Source: Candidatus Equinaster intestinalis (GTDB taxonomy: Bacteria > Bacillota_A > Clostridia > Oscillospirales > Acutalibacteraceae). From it: a stretch of DNA of 15,979 nucleotides. Within the stretch, counting starts at the first letter, position 1. Every line of letters starts with the position of its first letter. Position numbers and translations under genes: made by a program. The notes beneath the pieces are model-generated. The model was not told the origin of the DNA, did not search any database, and saw only the letters and a list, made by a program, of their open reading frames with translations. This document shows, piece by piece, positions 6,905 through 14,589 of the stretch. The stretch is taken from NCBI GenBank assembly GCA_018065375.1, contig JAGHTJ010000124.1, positions 1 through 15,979 on the forward strand, written 5' to 3'.

Positions 6905-7489
6905 TTACTTTGAGGGGTCGATAAATGATAAATTATCCAAAAGATAAATGATTCCCGAAATTATGGCGAGTACAGCCGATGCCCACAAAAACAGGTCGGT
7001 AAAGATGTGGAGAATACTCGTGAGGGTGAGATTATTTACAAAGCCTATTAAAATTTCCGCGGCAATGGTATAAATAACGGCAATCATCTGAACTACCGTT
7101 TTTGCCTTGCCCCAGATATTCGCGGCGATAACAAGACCGCCCGAGGAAACCGCCACAAGTCGCAGGGAGGCTATTAGAAACTCCCTGAAAAGGACGATAA
7201 AAAGTATCCATTCAACCCCCATACCGATACCCTTTGCGGTGAAACCGACCAAAGCGGCGGTGGTGAGCATTTTATCGGCGAGCGGGTCTAAAAACTTGCC
7301 GAAATCGGTAACCATATTGTGCTTGCGGGCATACTTACCGTCAAACAAATCGGTGACCGAGGCGGCTATGAATATAAGAAGCGCCGCAATATAGTGAAAT
7401 TTGAAATCCCATACAAGGGTGAGCATAAAAACGGGGGTTGCGATAATTCGCAGAATTGTCAATCTGTTTGGTAAATTCAGTTTTTTCAT
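6905..7489 (-). CDS. pgsA: CDP-diacylglycerol--glycerol-3-phosphate 3-phosphatidyltransferase
   Basis: PgsA makes phosphatidylglycerol phosphate, the committed step to phosphatidylglycerol and cardiolipin, in the cytoplasmic membrane. The 194-residue protein carries the complete CDP-alcohol phosphatidyltransferase signature: D47, D50-G51, A54-R55, G64, D68 and D72. Several membrane helices follow, near 10-45, 75-110, 115-145 and 155-190. The ATG overlaps the rimO stop as ATGA, with AGGGT just upstream, so translation is probably coupled. The rimO-pgsA adjacency is common in Bacillota. Confidence 0.94.
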   Translation of the reverse strand: MKKLNLPNRLTILRIIATPVFMLTLVWDFKFHYIAALLIFIAASVTDLFDGKYARKHNMVTDFGKFLDPLADKMLTTAALVGFTAKGIGMGVEWILFIVLFREFLIASLRLVAVSSGGLVIAANIWGKAKTVVQMIAVIYTIAAEILIGFVNNLTLTSILHIFTDLFLWASAVLAIISGIIYLLDNLSFIDPSK

Positions 7490-8814
7490 TTTACCCTATC
7501 TCCCAATAAATCGTATTCCATACAATCGTTTATTTTTACCTTTACGAATTCTCCGAGAACCAGAGGCTCATCGGTCGTAAAGAATACTTTTCCGTCAATC
7601 TCCGGGGCATCATACGAGCTTCTTCCGAAATAACAACGGATATAATCATCATACCCCTCTATGAGCACCTCGGCAGTTTTTCCGATTTTTTCTTCGTTTT
7701 TCTGCGCCGAAACGGTTGCCTGCTCGGTCATAATAATATCGGCGCGGTCAATTTTCAGCTGTTCCTCGAGCTGACCCTCCATACTTGCCGCTATCGTATC
7801 CTCCTCGGGAGAATAAGCAAAGCAACCGAGTCTATCAAACCTTGCGGACTTTACAAACTCGCAAAGCTCGGTAAACTGCTCCTCGGTTTCACCCGGGAAA
7901 CCGGTTATAAGGGTTGTTCGCAGTGTTACATCGGGAATTTTTTCTCTGATTTTTTCAATCAGCGCCGTAATTTCCTCCTTGCTTCCCCTGCGGTTCATCT
8001 TTTTGAGAATTTCGGCGTTTATATGCTGAAGCGGCATATCGAAATACTTTACAAGTTTTTCTTCGCTTGCCACGGTATCTATAAGCTCATCGGTAATTTT
8101 TTCGGGATAGGTATAAAGGGTTCTTATCCAATGCAGACCCTCTATTTTGCAAAGCTCGCGCAAAAGCTCGGGAAGCTTTCTTTCGCCGTAAATATCCTCG
8201 CCGTATGCGGTAGTATCCTGGGCTACCACTATGAGCTCCTTTACTCCGCTTTCCGCCAAAGTTTTTGCCTCGCTTACAATATCCTCAATTTTTCTTGAGC
8301 GCATCTTTCCCCTTATCAGAGGAATGGCGCAGTAGGTACAGCAGTTATTACAGCCGTCCGCAATTTTTATATAAGCCGAAAAGGGATAGCCGCCGAGAAT
8401 TCTCGGAGTATTAAGGCACGGAGCGGTTTTTTCACCGTAATAGTTTGCTTTTCTGCCCTCAATCGCACTTTTTACGATTTCGGCTATATTATCGTGACTT
8501 CCGAGCCCCACAACAACATCGGCTTCGGGAATTTCTTTAGTTATATCGTCCTTATACCTTTCGGCAAGGCAACCCGTAACAACGAGCGCCTTTAAATTGC
8601 CGCTTTCCTTAAACCTTGCGGCCTCCAAAATGTTTTCTATTGCCTCGCGCTTGGCGTCCTCAATAAAGCCGCAGGTATTTATGATGATGGCATCGGCTTC
8701 GGCCTCTTCCACACCGATTTCAAAGCCGGCATTTTTAAGCAGATAGAGCATCTGCTCTGCATCAACCTGATTTTTCGGGCATCCGAGGGACACCACAGCA
8801 ACCTTATATCCCAT
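7486..8814 (-). CDS. rimO: Ribosomal protein S12 methylthiotransferase RimO
   Basis: RimO adds a methylthio group to a conserved aspartate of ribosomal protein S12, using two iron-sulfur clusters. From the start chosen here the protein has 442 residues. The N-terminal cluster cysteines are C12 (SLGCPKN), C48 (NTCGFI) and C82 (VTGCLAE). The radical-SAM cysteines are C155, C159 and C162 in CNNCCTYC. A C-terminal TRAM-like domain follows. I prefer the ATG at 8814 because GGAG lies six bases before it and the protein then begins MGYKVAVVSLG as in relatives. An upstream in-frame ATG at 8838 would add eight residues without a good ribosome binding site. It overlaps recX by 11 bases. The SLGCPKN motif and gene order favour RimO over MiaB. 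Confidence 0.95.
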   Translation of the reverse strand: MGYKVAVVSLGCPKNQVDAEQMLYLLKNAGFEIGVEEAEADAIIINTCGFIEDAKREAIENILEAARFKESGNLKALVVTGCLAERYKDDITKEIPEADVVVGLGSHDNIAEIVKSAIEGRKANYYGEKTAPCLNTPRILGGYPFSAYIKIADGCNNCCTYCAIPLIRGKMRSRKIEDIVSEAKTLAESGVKELIVVAQDTTAYGEDIYGERKLPELLRELCKIEGLHWIRTLYTYPEKITDELIDTVASEEKLVKYFDMPLQHINAEILKKMNRRGSKEEITALIEKIREKIPDVTLRTTLITGFPGETEEQFTELCEFVKSARFDRLGCFAYSPEEDTIAASMEGQLEEQLKIDRADIIMTEQATVSAQKNEEKIGKTAEVLIEGYDDYIRCYFGRSSYDAPEIDGKVFFTTDEPLVLGEFVKVKINDCMEYDLLGDRVK

Positions 8815-9433
8815 TTTCTTCTCCATAATCCATTTCATTGTAAATTTTAAAGGCTTCTTTAATATCGCCGTAAGAAAAGCCTTTTCTTTGCAGTGCGGCG
8901 AAAACCTTTTTGCTCGAAAGCTCGTCCGCCATTTTTTCGCGGTACTTTTTATTTATAATCGAGCGAATCTGTGCTACGGCATCACACTCGAATTCATCGA
9001 GCGCCGCCTTTGCGGTATCCCGCGGAATACCCTTGCTCATCATTTTATACAGAGCATCTTTTTTCGAAATGCAGGAGGCAAGGTATAATTCGGAAAGGCG
9101 CAGGGCGTATTCGTAATCGTTTATAAGCCCGAGCTCTTCCAGGCGGTCTGCGGCTTTTAAGGAGCTATCTTCTCTAAATCCCGCCGCTTTAAACTTTTCG
9201 AGCAGTTTTTTACGTGATATACTGCCGCGCTCGATATACCATACTCCGCGCGAAAGGGCTCTTTTGTAATCCGAGCCCGCGATGTGTTTTTCTATATCGG
9301 CTTCGGATAATTCCGAGCCTGCCGTAATGCCCTTTTCGGCACAATATTCGGCATCTAATAAAAGCACCCGACCTGTGTGAAGGGTTACTTCACACAGGCG
9401 TTTTTTCTGCTTTTTGATTTCGGTTACAAGCAT
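8804..9433 (-). CDS. recX: RecA regulatory protein RecX
   Basis: RecX binds RecA filaments and modulates their growth and activity. The 209-residue protein has an N-terminal extension and then helical RecX repeats: RALSRGVWYIERGSISRKKL near 58-77, RLEELGLINDYEYALRLSE, and the C-terminal ALQRKGFSYGDIKEAFK. Its ATG shares one base with the recA stop (TAATG) and there is only a weak GAAGAA ahead, so expression probably depends on re-initiation after recA. A terminator-like 11-bp hairpin lies about 36-62 bases into the gene and could lower RecX output relative to RecA. Confidence 0.92.
   Translation of the reverse strand: MLVTEIKKQKKRLCEVTLHTGRVLLLDAEYCAEKGITAGSELSEADIEKHIAGSDYKRALSRGVWYIERGSISRKKLLEKFKAAGFREDSSLKAADRLEELGLINDYEYALRLSELYLASCISKKDALYKMMSKGIPRDTAKAALDEFECDAVAQIRSIINKKYREKMADELSSKKVFAALQRKGFSYGDIKEAFKIYNEMDYGEENGI
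9372..9406 (+). terminator. Terminator-like hairpin inside the start of recX
   Basis: A perfect 11-bp stem, 9372-9382 with 9388-9398, has a GGTTA loop and is followed on the plus strand by CG and six Ts (9401-9406). On the plus strand it has the full look of an intrinsic terminator but is antisense to recX. In the recX message the same stem forms early in the coding region with an A run before it rather than a U run after it, so there it may act as an attenuator, translation brake or stability element. The structure is certain; the role is inferred. Confidence 0.55.
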
Positions 9434-10530
9434 TATTCTTCAACCGCAATATCAATGTTTACTTTTTTGCGCGGACGAACCTCTTCCGCTTCGGTTTTTT
9501 CGGCAGGAGCGGGGGCTTCCTTTTCGGGGGTTACGCCGTTTCGCTCGTTTTCGATTGCCGCTATGATTTTTTCTTCAATTTCCTTTGAGAGCTCTGCGTT
9601 ATCAAGGAAGAGCTGTTTTACATTGTCTCTGCCCTGACCGATTCTCGTCTCCCCATAATAGAACCAGGCGCCGCTTCTGCGCAAAACCTCATACTTAACG
9701 CCGAGGTCTACAAGCTCACCCTCACGGGAGATGCCCTTGCCGTACATAATATCGAATTCAGCCTCACGGAAAGGCGGAGCTACCTTGTTTTTAACGATTT
9801 TGGCTCTTGTATGTGAACCAATCATTTCGCCGTTTACCTTGATGGTTTCAACCCTTCTTACATCAATGCGGACGCTCGAATAATATTTAAGCGCTCTGCC
9901 GCCGGTGGTGGTTTCGCTTGAGCCGTAGATAACGCCGATTTTATCGCGCAACTGGTTGATAAAGATGGCAACGCAGTTTGATTTTGAAATTACGCCGGCA
10001 AGCTTGCGAAGACCCTGCGACATAAGGCGGGCATGAAGACCTACATGGTTATCCCCCATATCTCCCTCGATTTCAGCCTTGGGAACAAGGGCGGCAACCG
10101 AGTCTACTACAACTACATCTATTGCGCCCGAGCGAACAAGCGCCTCGGTGATTTCGAGAGCCTGCTCACCGGTATCGGGTTGAGAAACGAGGAGCTCATC
10201 AATATCCACGCCGAGATTTTTGGCATAAACGGGGTCGAGCGCGTGCTCAACGTCAATAAACGCCGCATTGCCGCCTGCCTTTTGGGCTTCGGCAACTACG
10301 TGGAGGGCAACGGTGGTTTTACCCGAGGATTCCGGACCGTAAATCTCAACAATTCTTCCTCTTGGAACGCCGCCTATACCGAGCGCCAAATCGAGCGAAA
10401 CGCTTCCGGTGTGGATATGGTCAACCGCCATACCGTAGTTTTCGCCGAGTCTCATAACCGCACCCTTGCCGAACTGTTTCTCAATCTGACCGAGTGCCGT
10501 TTCTAATGCTTTTACCTTATCGTCTGCCAT
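9433..10530 (-). CDS. recA: Recombinase RecA
   Basis: RecA is the ATP-dependent strand-exchange protein of homologous recombination and the co-protease that triggers LexA cleavage. The 365-residue protein is full length. The Walker A motif GPESSGKTT is at 65-73. Walker B-type [18 protein letters not shown], loop 2 (around [20 protein letters not shown]) and the [14 protein letters not shown] segment are all intact. The C-terminus is acidic and ends in a charged tail. AAGG lies about eight bases before the ATG. It follows prmC by 34 bases. I found no GAAC-N4-GTTC LexA box in the gap or in the end of prmC. Confidence 0.98.
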   Translation of the reverse strand: MADDKVKALETALGQIEKQFGKGAVMRLGENYGMAVDHIHTGSVSLDLALGIGGVPRGRIVEIYGPESSGKTTVALHVVAEAQKAGGNAAFIDVEHALDPVYAKNLGVDIDELLVSQPDTGEQALEITEALVRSGAIDVVVVDSVAALVPKAEIEGDMGDNHVGLHARLMSQGLRKLAGVISKSNCVAIFINQLRDKIGVIYGSSETTTGGRALKYYSSVRIDVRRVETIKVNGEMIGSHTRAKIVKNKVAPPFREAEFDIMYGKGISREGELVDLGVKYEVLRRSGAWFYYGETRIGQGRDNVKQLFLDNAELSKEIEEKIIAAIENERNGVTPEKEAPAPAEKTEAEEVRPRKKVNIDIAVEE

Positions 10531-10563
10531 AGTAAAGACCTTCTTTCTTTTTATTATGACTTC

Positions 10564-10569
10564 ATTATA
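10564..10569 (-). promoter_or_regulatory. Possible -10 box before recA
   Basis: A perfect TATAAT on the minus strand overlaps the prmC stop codon, 34 bases before the recA start. The best -35 candidates 17-18 bases upstream (CGTTTA, TCGTTT) are weak. It could give recA its own promoter inside the operon, but support is thin. Confidence 0.3.
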
Positions 10570-11413
10570 AATTATTCAGAGTCCCATAAACGACCCTTTG
10601 AATTCCGTTTAAATCTTCCCGTGTTTTAATATCCGAAAAGCCCGCCGCCTGCATAATTTCGGTAACTGCCGCCGCCTGCTTAAAGCCGACCTCAAAGGCA
10701 AGATAACCGCCCTTTTTAAGATACTGCTTATAGTTTTCGGCTATAAAGCGGTAGAACATCAAACCGTCCTCCCCGCCGTAAAGCGCCGTATCGGGCTCGA
10801 AGGTGGCTTCGGGGTTTACCTCCTCCATTTCGTCCGCCGCAATATAAGGCGGATTGGAAACTATCAAATCATAGCTTTTATCGGGCGTAAAACAGAAAAT
10901 ATCTTCCTTTAATGCTGTTACATTCGCGCCGTTTTTCTTTATGTTTTTTTCGAGATAAGCGAAGGCTTCATCGTATTTTTCCACCGCCCACACTTCGGAA
11001 TCCGAATTCTTCGCAATCGCAACGGCTATACAGCCGCTTCCCGAGCACAAATCGAGAACCTGCGGTTTTTCGCGACCCTTTATAAGCTCGAGGGAAGCAT
11101 CTACCAAAACCTCGGTATCGGCGCGGGGGGTGAGTACGCCGTCTCCCACAAAAAACTCGAGGCCGTAAAAGGACCAGCAACCGAGTATATACTGAAGCGG
11201 ATAGCGGTTTTTGCGGCGGTTTAAAATATCATTATAAACCGTTTGCTGTAAGGGAGTTAATTGGTCGTTATATTGTGTAATTATTTGCGAGTTTGAAAGG
11301 TTTGTTACGTGGCGGATAATCTGCCTTGCTTCAAAGCCGTATTCTTCAATGCCTGCCTCCTCGAGCACCTTTTTGGCGTTTTGATAGGCGGCGAAAATTG
11401 TCATTTTTACCAT
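10565..11413 (-). CDS. prmC: Peptide chain release factor N5-glutamine methyltransferase
   Basis: PrmC methylates the glutamine of the GGQ motif in release factors RF1 and RF2, which speeds peptide release. From the start chosen here it has 282 residues: an N-terminal helical domain, PRADTE (96-101), the cofactor-binding DLCSGSG (121-127) and the catalytic NPPY (187-190). The frame stays open upstream to 11515, but those 34 extra residues lie inside yqhQ and look unlike PrmC. GAGG seven bases before the ATG at 11413 supports this start, which overlaps the yqhQ stop by seven bases. The usual partner prfA is not next to it; recA follows instead. Confidence 0.94.
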   Translation of the reverse strand: MVKMTIFAAYQNAKKVLEEAGIEEYGFEARQIIRHVTNLSNSQIITQYNDQLTPLQQTVYNDILNRRKNRYPLQYILGCWSFYGLEFFVGDGVLTPRADTEVLVDASLELIKGREKPQVLDLCSGSGCIAVAIAKNSDSEVWAVEKYDEAFAYLEKNIKKNGANVTALKEDIFCFTPDKSYDLIVSNPPYIAADEMEEVNPEATFEPDTALYGGEDGLMFYRFIAENYKQYLKKGGYLAFEVGFKQAAAVTEIMQAAGFSDIKTREDLNGIQRVVYGTLNNL

Positions 11414-12375
11414 TTTGCGTCCTCTGCGTTTTCGGGAATTACCGCCTGCATCGAAGCAATGGCAATTTCTATCATACTGTCGTCCGGCTCCTTGGTGGTG
11501 ATATGCTGAAGCCATACACCGGGCGCCGAAATTATGCGGGTAAAAAGGTTATCGTGTCTGCCGCAGACCTTTATAAGCTCGTAGCCCAATCCGCAAATGA
11601 CCGGAATAAGCAAAATTTTGATTGCAACCCACAAAATCGTGATTTCGCGAAGCGAGGGGAACAAAAAGGTAATAAGGAAGGAAACAATAATGCTTACAAG
11701 AAGCATAAGTATTAAAAACGAAGTTCCGCATCTGGGGTGAAAACGCTTTTGCTTTCTTACGTTTTCAACCGTAAGCTCTTCGCCTGCCTCATAGCAGAAA
11801 ATGGTTTTATGCTCTGCGCCGTGGTAGGAGAAAACGCGTTTTATATCCTTTTCGAGGGAAACAAGCGCCATATACGCCACGAGAATCAATACCTTGATGA
11901 TACCCTCGATTAAAGGGGCAAGTCCGCTCACCGCCGAGCCGAAAAGATGCTCGAGCAAATCGAATGCAAGGGCGGGCAGATAAACGAAAAGAAATACCGA
12001 GAGAATTACCGCCAGCACGGTGGCAACTATCATAACTATCGCCATAAAGGTTGATTCTTTTTTCTTATCCTCATCGGTTTTTTCCTTTGCCTTATCCTCC
12101 TCGGTATCGGCAAAGCCGGATTTTTCCGCCGAAATGGAAAGCGCCTTATAGCCCTGTATTAAAGATTCGATAAAGTTTACAACGCCGCGGATTACCGGAA
12201 GCTTTAAAAACTTGAATTTTTTTGTTATCGAACTAAACTGAAGGAATGAAAGGTCGATGTTGCCGTCCGGCAGTCTTACGGCGAGAGCCGTTTTTTCGGG
12301 GCCCCTCATCATTACCCCCTCAATCAGCGCCTGACCGCCAATTGATGTAAAATTGCAACTGTTTTGTTTAGCCAT
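11407..12375 (-). CDS. yqhQ: YqhQ/DUF1385 family membrane protein
   Basis: A conserved Bacillota membrane protein of unknown biochemical role. The family hallmark GGQALIEGVMMRGP is at residues 13-26, and the central YHGAEHK motif with KRFHPRCGTSF is present. The 322-residue protein has hydrophobic segments near 107-135, 158-175, 220-245 and 250-270, and a charged lysine/glutamate-rich linker near 90-106. It sits directly before prmC, as is usual in clostridia, where yqhQ-prmC-prfA is a frequent order. Its start overlaps the histidine kinase stop by eight bases; AAGGA lies about ten bases upstream. Confidence 0.9.
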   Translation of the reverse strand: MAKQNSCNFTSIGGQALIEGVMMRGPEKTALAVRLPDGNIDLSFLQFSSITKKFKFLKLPVIRGVVNFIESLIQGYKALSISAEKSGFADTEEDKAKEKTDEDKKKESTFMAIVMIVATVLAVILSVFLFVYLPALAFDLLEHLFGSAVSGLAPLIEGIIKVLILVAYMALVSLEKDIKRVFSYHGAEHKTIFCYEAGEELTVENVRKQKRFHPRCGTSFLILMLLVSIIVSFLITFLFPSLREITILWVAIKILLIPVICGLGYELIKVCGRHDNLFTRIISAPGVWLQHITTKEPDDSMIEIAIASMQAVIPENAEDAKW

Positions 12376-13852
12376 TTAATGTACCGTCCTTTTGGGTTTC
12401 TTCGGGGGACACCTCAATCGGTGCCTGCTCTTCTTCTATATTCTCATACAGCGGCAGGGCAACCGTTACGGTTGTGCCGACCCCCTCGGTGCTTTCGATA
12501 AAGAGAAGACCGCTATGCTGAAGAATGATTTCATCGGCAACCGCAAGACCTATTCCCGAGCCGCGCACCGTTTTATTTGATTTGAAGAATTTTTCCTTAA
12601 CGCGGTCAATATCCTGCGCCGGAATACCAACGCCGGTATCCTGCACGATGATACGCACGCAACCGTCCGACTCGGTCTGCTCGATAATAACCTGACCGCC
12701 CGATTCGGTATACTTAACCGCATTGTCAACTATATTGATAAAAACCTGCTTTAAGCGGTTTTTGTCGCCCATAATTATACTGTCTGCCTTGGGGGGATAG
12801 AAATTAAGGGAAATATTCTGCTGAACTGCCAGCTCCTTATACATATCCACCGTTTCGCAGAGTATCGGAGTTACGGCAAGGGGCTCTAAACTCATTGTCA
12901 TTCTGCCGCCCTGCATACGGGAGAAATCAAGCAGCTCTTCAACGAGATTGGAAAGTCTTTCCGATTCGGTAAGAACAACATCGAGTCCCTTTGCAACTAC
13001 CTCTTCATCTGTGCCTATCGACATCTTCGCCGTTTCACCCCAGCCGCGGATTGCGGTAAGCGGAGTTCGCAGTTCGTGAGACACCGATGAAATAAAATCG
13101 TTTTTCATGGTATCGGCTTGTTTGAGCTCGTTTGCCATATAGTTTATCGAATCGCAGAGCTCGCCGATTTCGTTATCCTTTTTTATATCAATAAATGTGG
13201 CGAAATCGCCCATCGCTATCTTTCTTGCCGCATTGCTTACCTGCCTTATCGGGCGGACTATCGACCTTACGAAAAGTCTTCCCGAAAACGCCGTAATTGC
13301 GATTATGAGAATGCCCACCCCGATAATTATAAGGCGGAAGGTAAGAACCGACGAATTCATCTGCTCTAAAGATACTATCCACCGAACTGCACCGTTTGAA
13401 CCGCTGCCGTAATCGGCAAGCAAACTCGTATAGCAGAGTATCGGCTCACCGTAGGAGGTTTCGGTTTCAAAATATGCCGAACCCGAGGAGCTCTCCAGCG
13501 CCGCCGTATAATCGGGCATCTGGGTTTCTGTTGGTAAAAAGCCGTTGGTTGAAATGAGAACCGTTCCTTTATTATCAAGCAGCTCTATTTCGAGCTTATC
13601 CTTATATGCGAAGTTTTCGGCGTAATCCCTTGCCGTAGCATAATAGCTTTCGGGACTAACCATGGAAAGTGTTGAAAAATCCTGCGAATATTCGATTGCC
13701 TTTGCCTTTACGCGGTCAAGATAAATCACCCGGATAAGGGAACACAAAACTGTGCCGATGACTACTACGAGAGCCGCCGTTACAAGTAAAATATTCATCA
13801 TCCACTGGGTTGCTATGCTTCGAAATTTGAATCGGTTGTCCGTAATAATCAC
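12368..13852 (-). CDS. Membrane sensor histidine kinase
   Basis: The sensor half of a two-component system that autophosphorylates and passes phosphate to the adjacent response regulator. The 494-residue protein has a membrane helix (about 18-42), an extracytoplasmic sensor region (about 45-168), a second helix (about 170-193), a HAMP domain (about 194-247), the H box SVSHELRTPL with H259, the N box around N377, G1 DTGVGIP (405-411) and G2 GSGIGLAV (431-438). All catalytic motifs are intact. An acidic tail ends the protein. The start is GTG with GGAAGG about four bases upstream, a slightly short spacing, so the exact start is less sure. The layout resembles PhoR/WalK-type kinases; the ligand is unknown. 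Confidence 0.93.
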   Translation of the reverse strand: MIITDNRFKFRSIATQWMMNILLVTAALVVVIGTVLCSLIRVIYLDRVKAKAIEYSQDFSTLSMVSPESYYATARDYAENFAYKDKLEIELLDNKGTVLISTNGFLPTETQMPDYTAALESSSGSAYFETETSYGEPILCYTSLLADYGSGSNGAVRWIVSLEQMNSSVLTFRLIIIGVGILIIAITAFSGRLFVRSIVRPIRQVSNAARKIAMGDFATFIDIKKDNEIGELCDSINYMANELKQADTMKNDFISSVSHELRTPLTAIRGWGETAKMSIGTDEEVVAKGLDVVLTESERLSNLVEELLDFSRMQGGRMTMSLEPLAVTPILCETVDMYKELAVQQNISLNFYPPKADSIIMGDKNRLKQVFINIVDNAVKYTESGGQVIIEQTESDGCVRIIVQDTGVGIPAQDIDRVKEKFFKSNKTVRGSGIGLAVADEIILQHSGLLFIESTEGVGTTVTVALPLYENIEEEQAPIEVSPEETQKDGTLNG

Positions 13853-13886
13853 CTGCCCTTCCGAAAAGTTTTAATTTACGGATTTG

Positions 13887-14579
13887 TTACTCACTTGTAG
13901 CCCATACCCCCGTTACGAGGTGCTTGGGGTCGCCGGGGCGGTCTTCTATCTTCATACGCAAACGCCTGATATTTACGTCAACTATTTTTTCTTCACCGAA
14001 ATAGGCAACTCCCCACACCTTATTGAGAATATCGGTACGGTCTATTGCAACATCGGGGTTTTGGAAGAAATATTCCATCAGCTGGAACTCAACCTGTGTA
14101 AGCTCGATATTTTTGCCGTTTTTGGTAAGTGTTCTGCGGCGGATATTGAGAACAAACTCGCCGAGATAAATTTCGTTTTTCGCCTGCGGACGTGATGCAC
14201 CGCCCTGCAGCTCAACCCTGCGGTAGAGCGAATCCACACGTGCGAGCAGCTCGGTGGGGCTGAAGGGTTTTGTAATATAATCGTCCGCCCCTATCATCAA
14301 ACCGCTGATTTTATCCATTTCCTGGGTTCTGGCGGTAAGCATTATTATTCCTATTGTTTTGGAACGCTCGCGCAACTTTTTGCAGAGGGTAAAACCGTCC
14401 ATTCCCGGCATTGAAATATCCAAAAGGGCAATATCAAAGCCCTCATCATCGGTATCGTAAATTTCGAGAGCCTCTTCGCCCGAGCCCGCCTCGGTTATGG
14501 AATAGCCCACCCTTTTAAGGTTTATCGCCTCAAACTCTCTTATTGCGGCTTCGTCTTCAACTATGAGTATTCGTTTCAT
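13887..14579 (-). CDS. OmpR/PhoB-family response regulator
   Basis: The DNA-binding partner of the downstream histidine kinase. The 230-residue protein has a receiver domain with acidic residues E8-D9-E10, phospho-acceptor D54 (LLDISMPGMDG), T82 and K104 (TKPF). A winged-helix DNA-binding domain follows (about 130-228), with VEFQLMEYFFQNPDVAIDR and the KIVDVNIRRLRMKIE recognition region. It is complete. AGGTGAG lies five to six bases before the ATG. It follows the lipoprotein gene by 10 bases and precedes the kinase by 34. Its target genes cannot be read from here. Confidence 0.95.
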   Translation of the reverse strand: MKRILIVEDEAAIREFEAINLKRVGYSITEAGSGEEALEIYDTDDEGFDIALLDISMPGMDGFTLCKKLRERSKTIGIIMLTARTQEMDKISGLMIGADDYITKPFSPTELLARVDSLYRRVELQGGASRPQAKNEIYLGEFVLNIRRRTLTKNGKNIELTQVEFQLMEYFFQNPDVAIDRTDILNKVWGVAYFGEEKIVDVNIRRLRMKIEDRPGDPKHLVTGVWATSE

Positions 14580-14589
14580 TTTTACTCAC

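Noticed and set aside
10033..10506. 157-residue plus-strand frame over recA
   Set aside because: Antisense shadow of the strongly conserved recA coding sequence.
13853..13886. Promoter between the response regulator and the kinase
   Set aside because: The 34-base gap has no recognisable -35/-10 pair; the spacing fits simple co-transcription.
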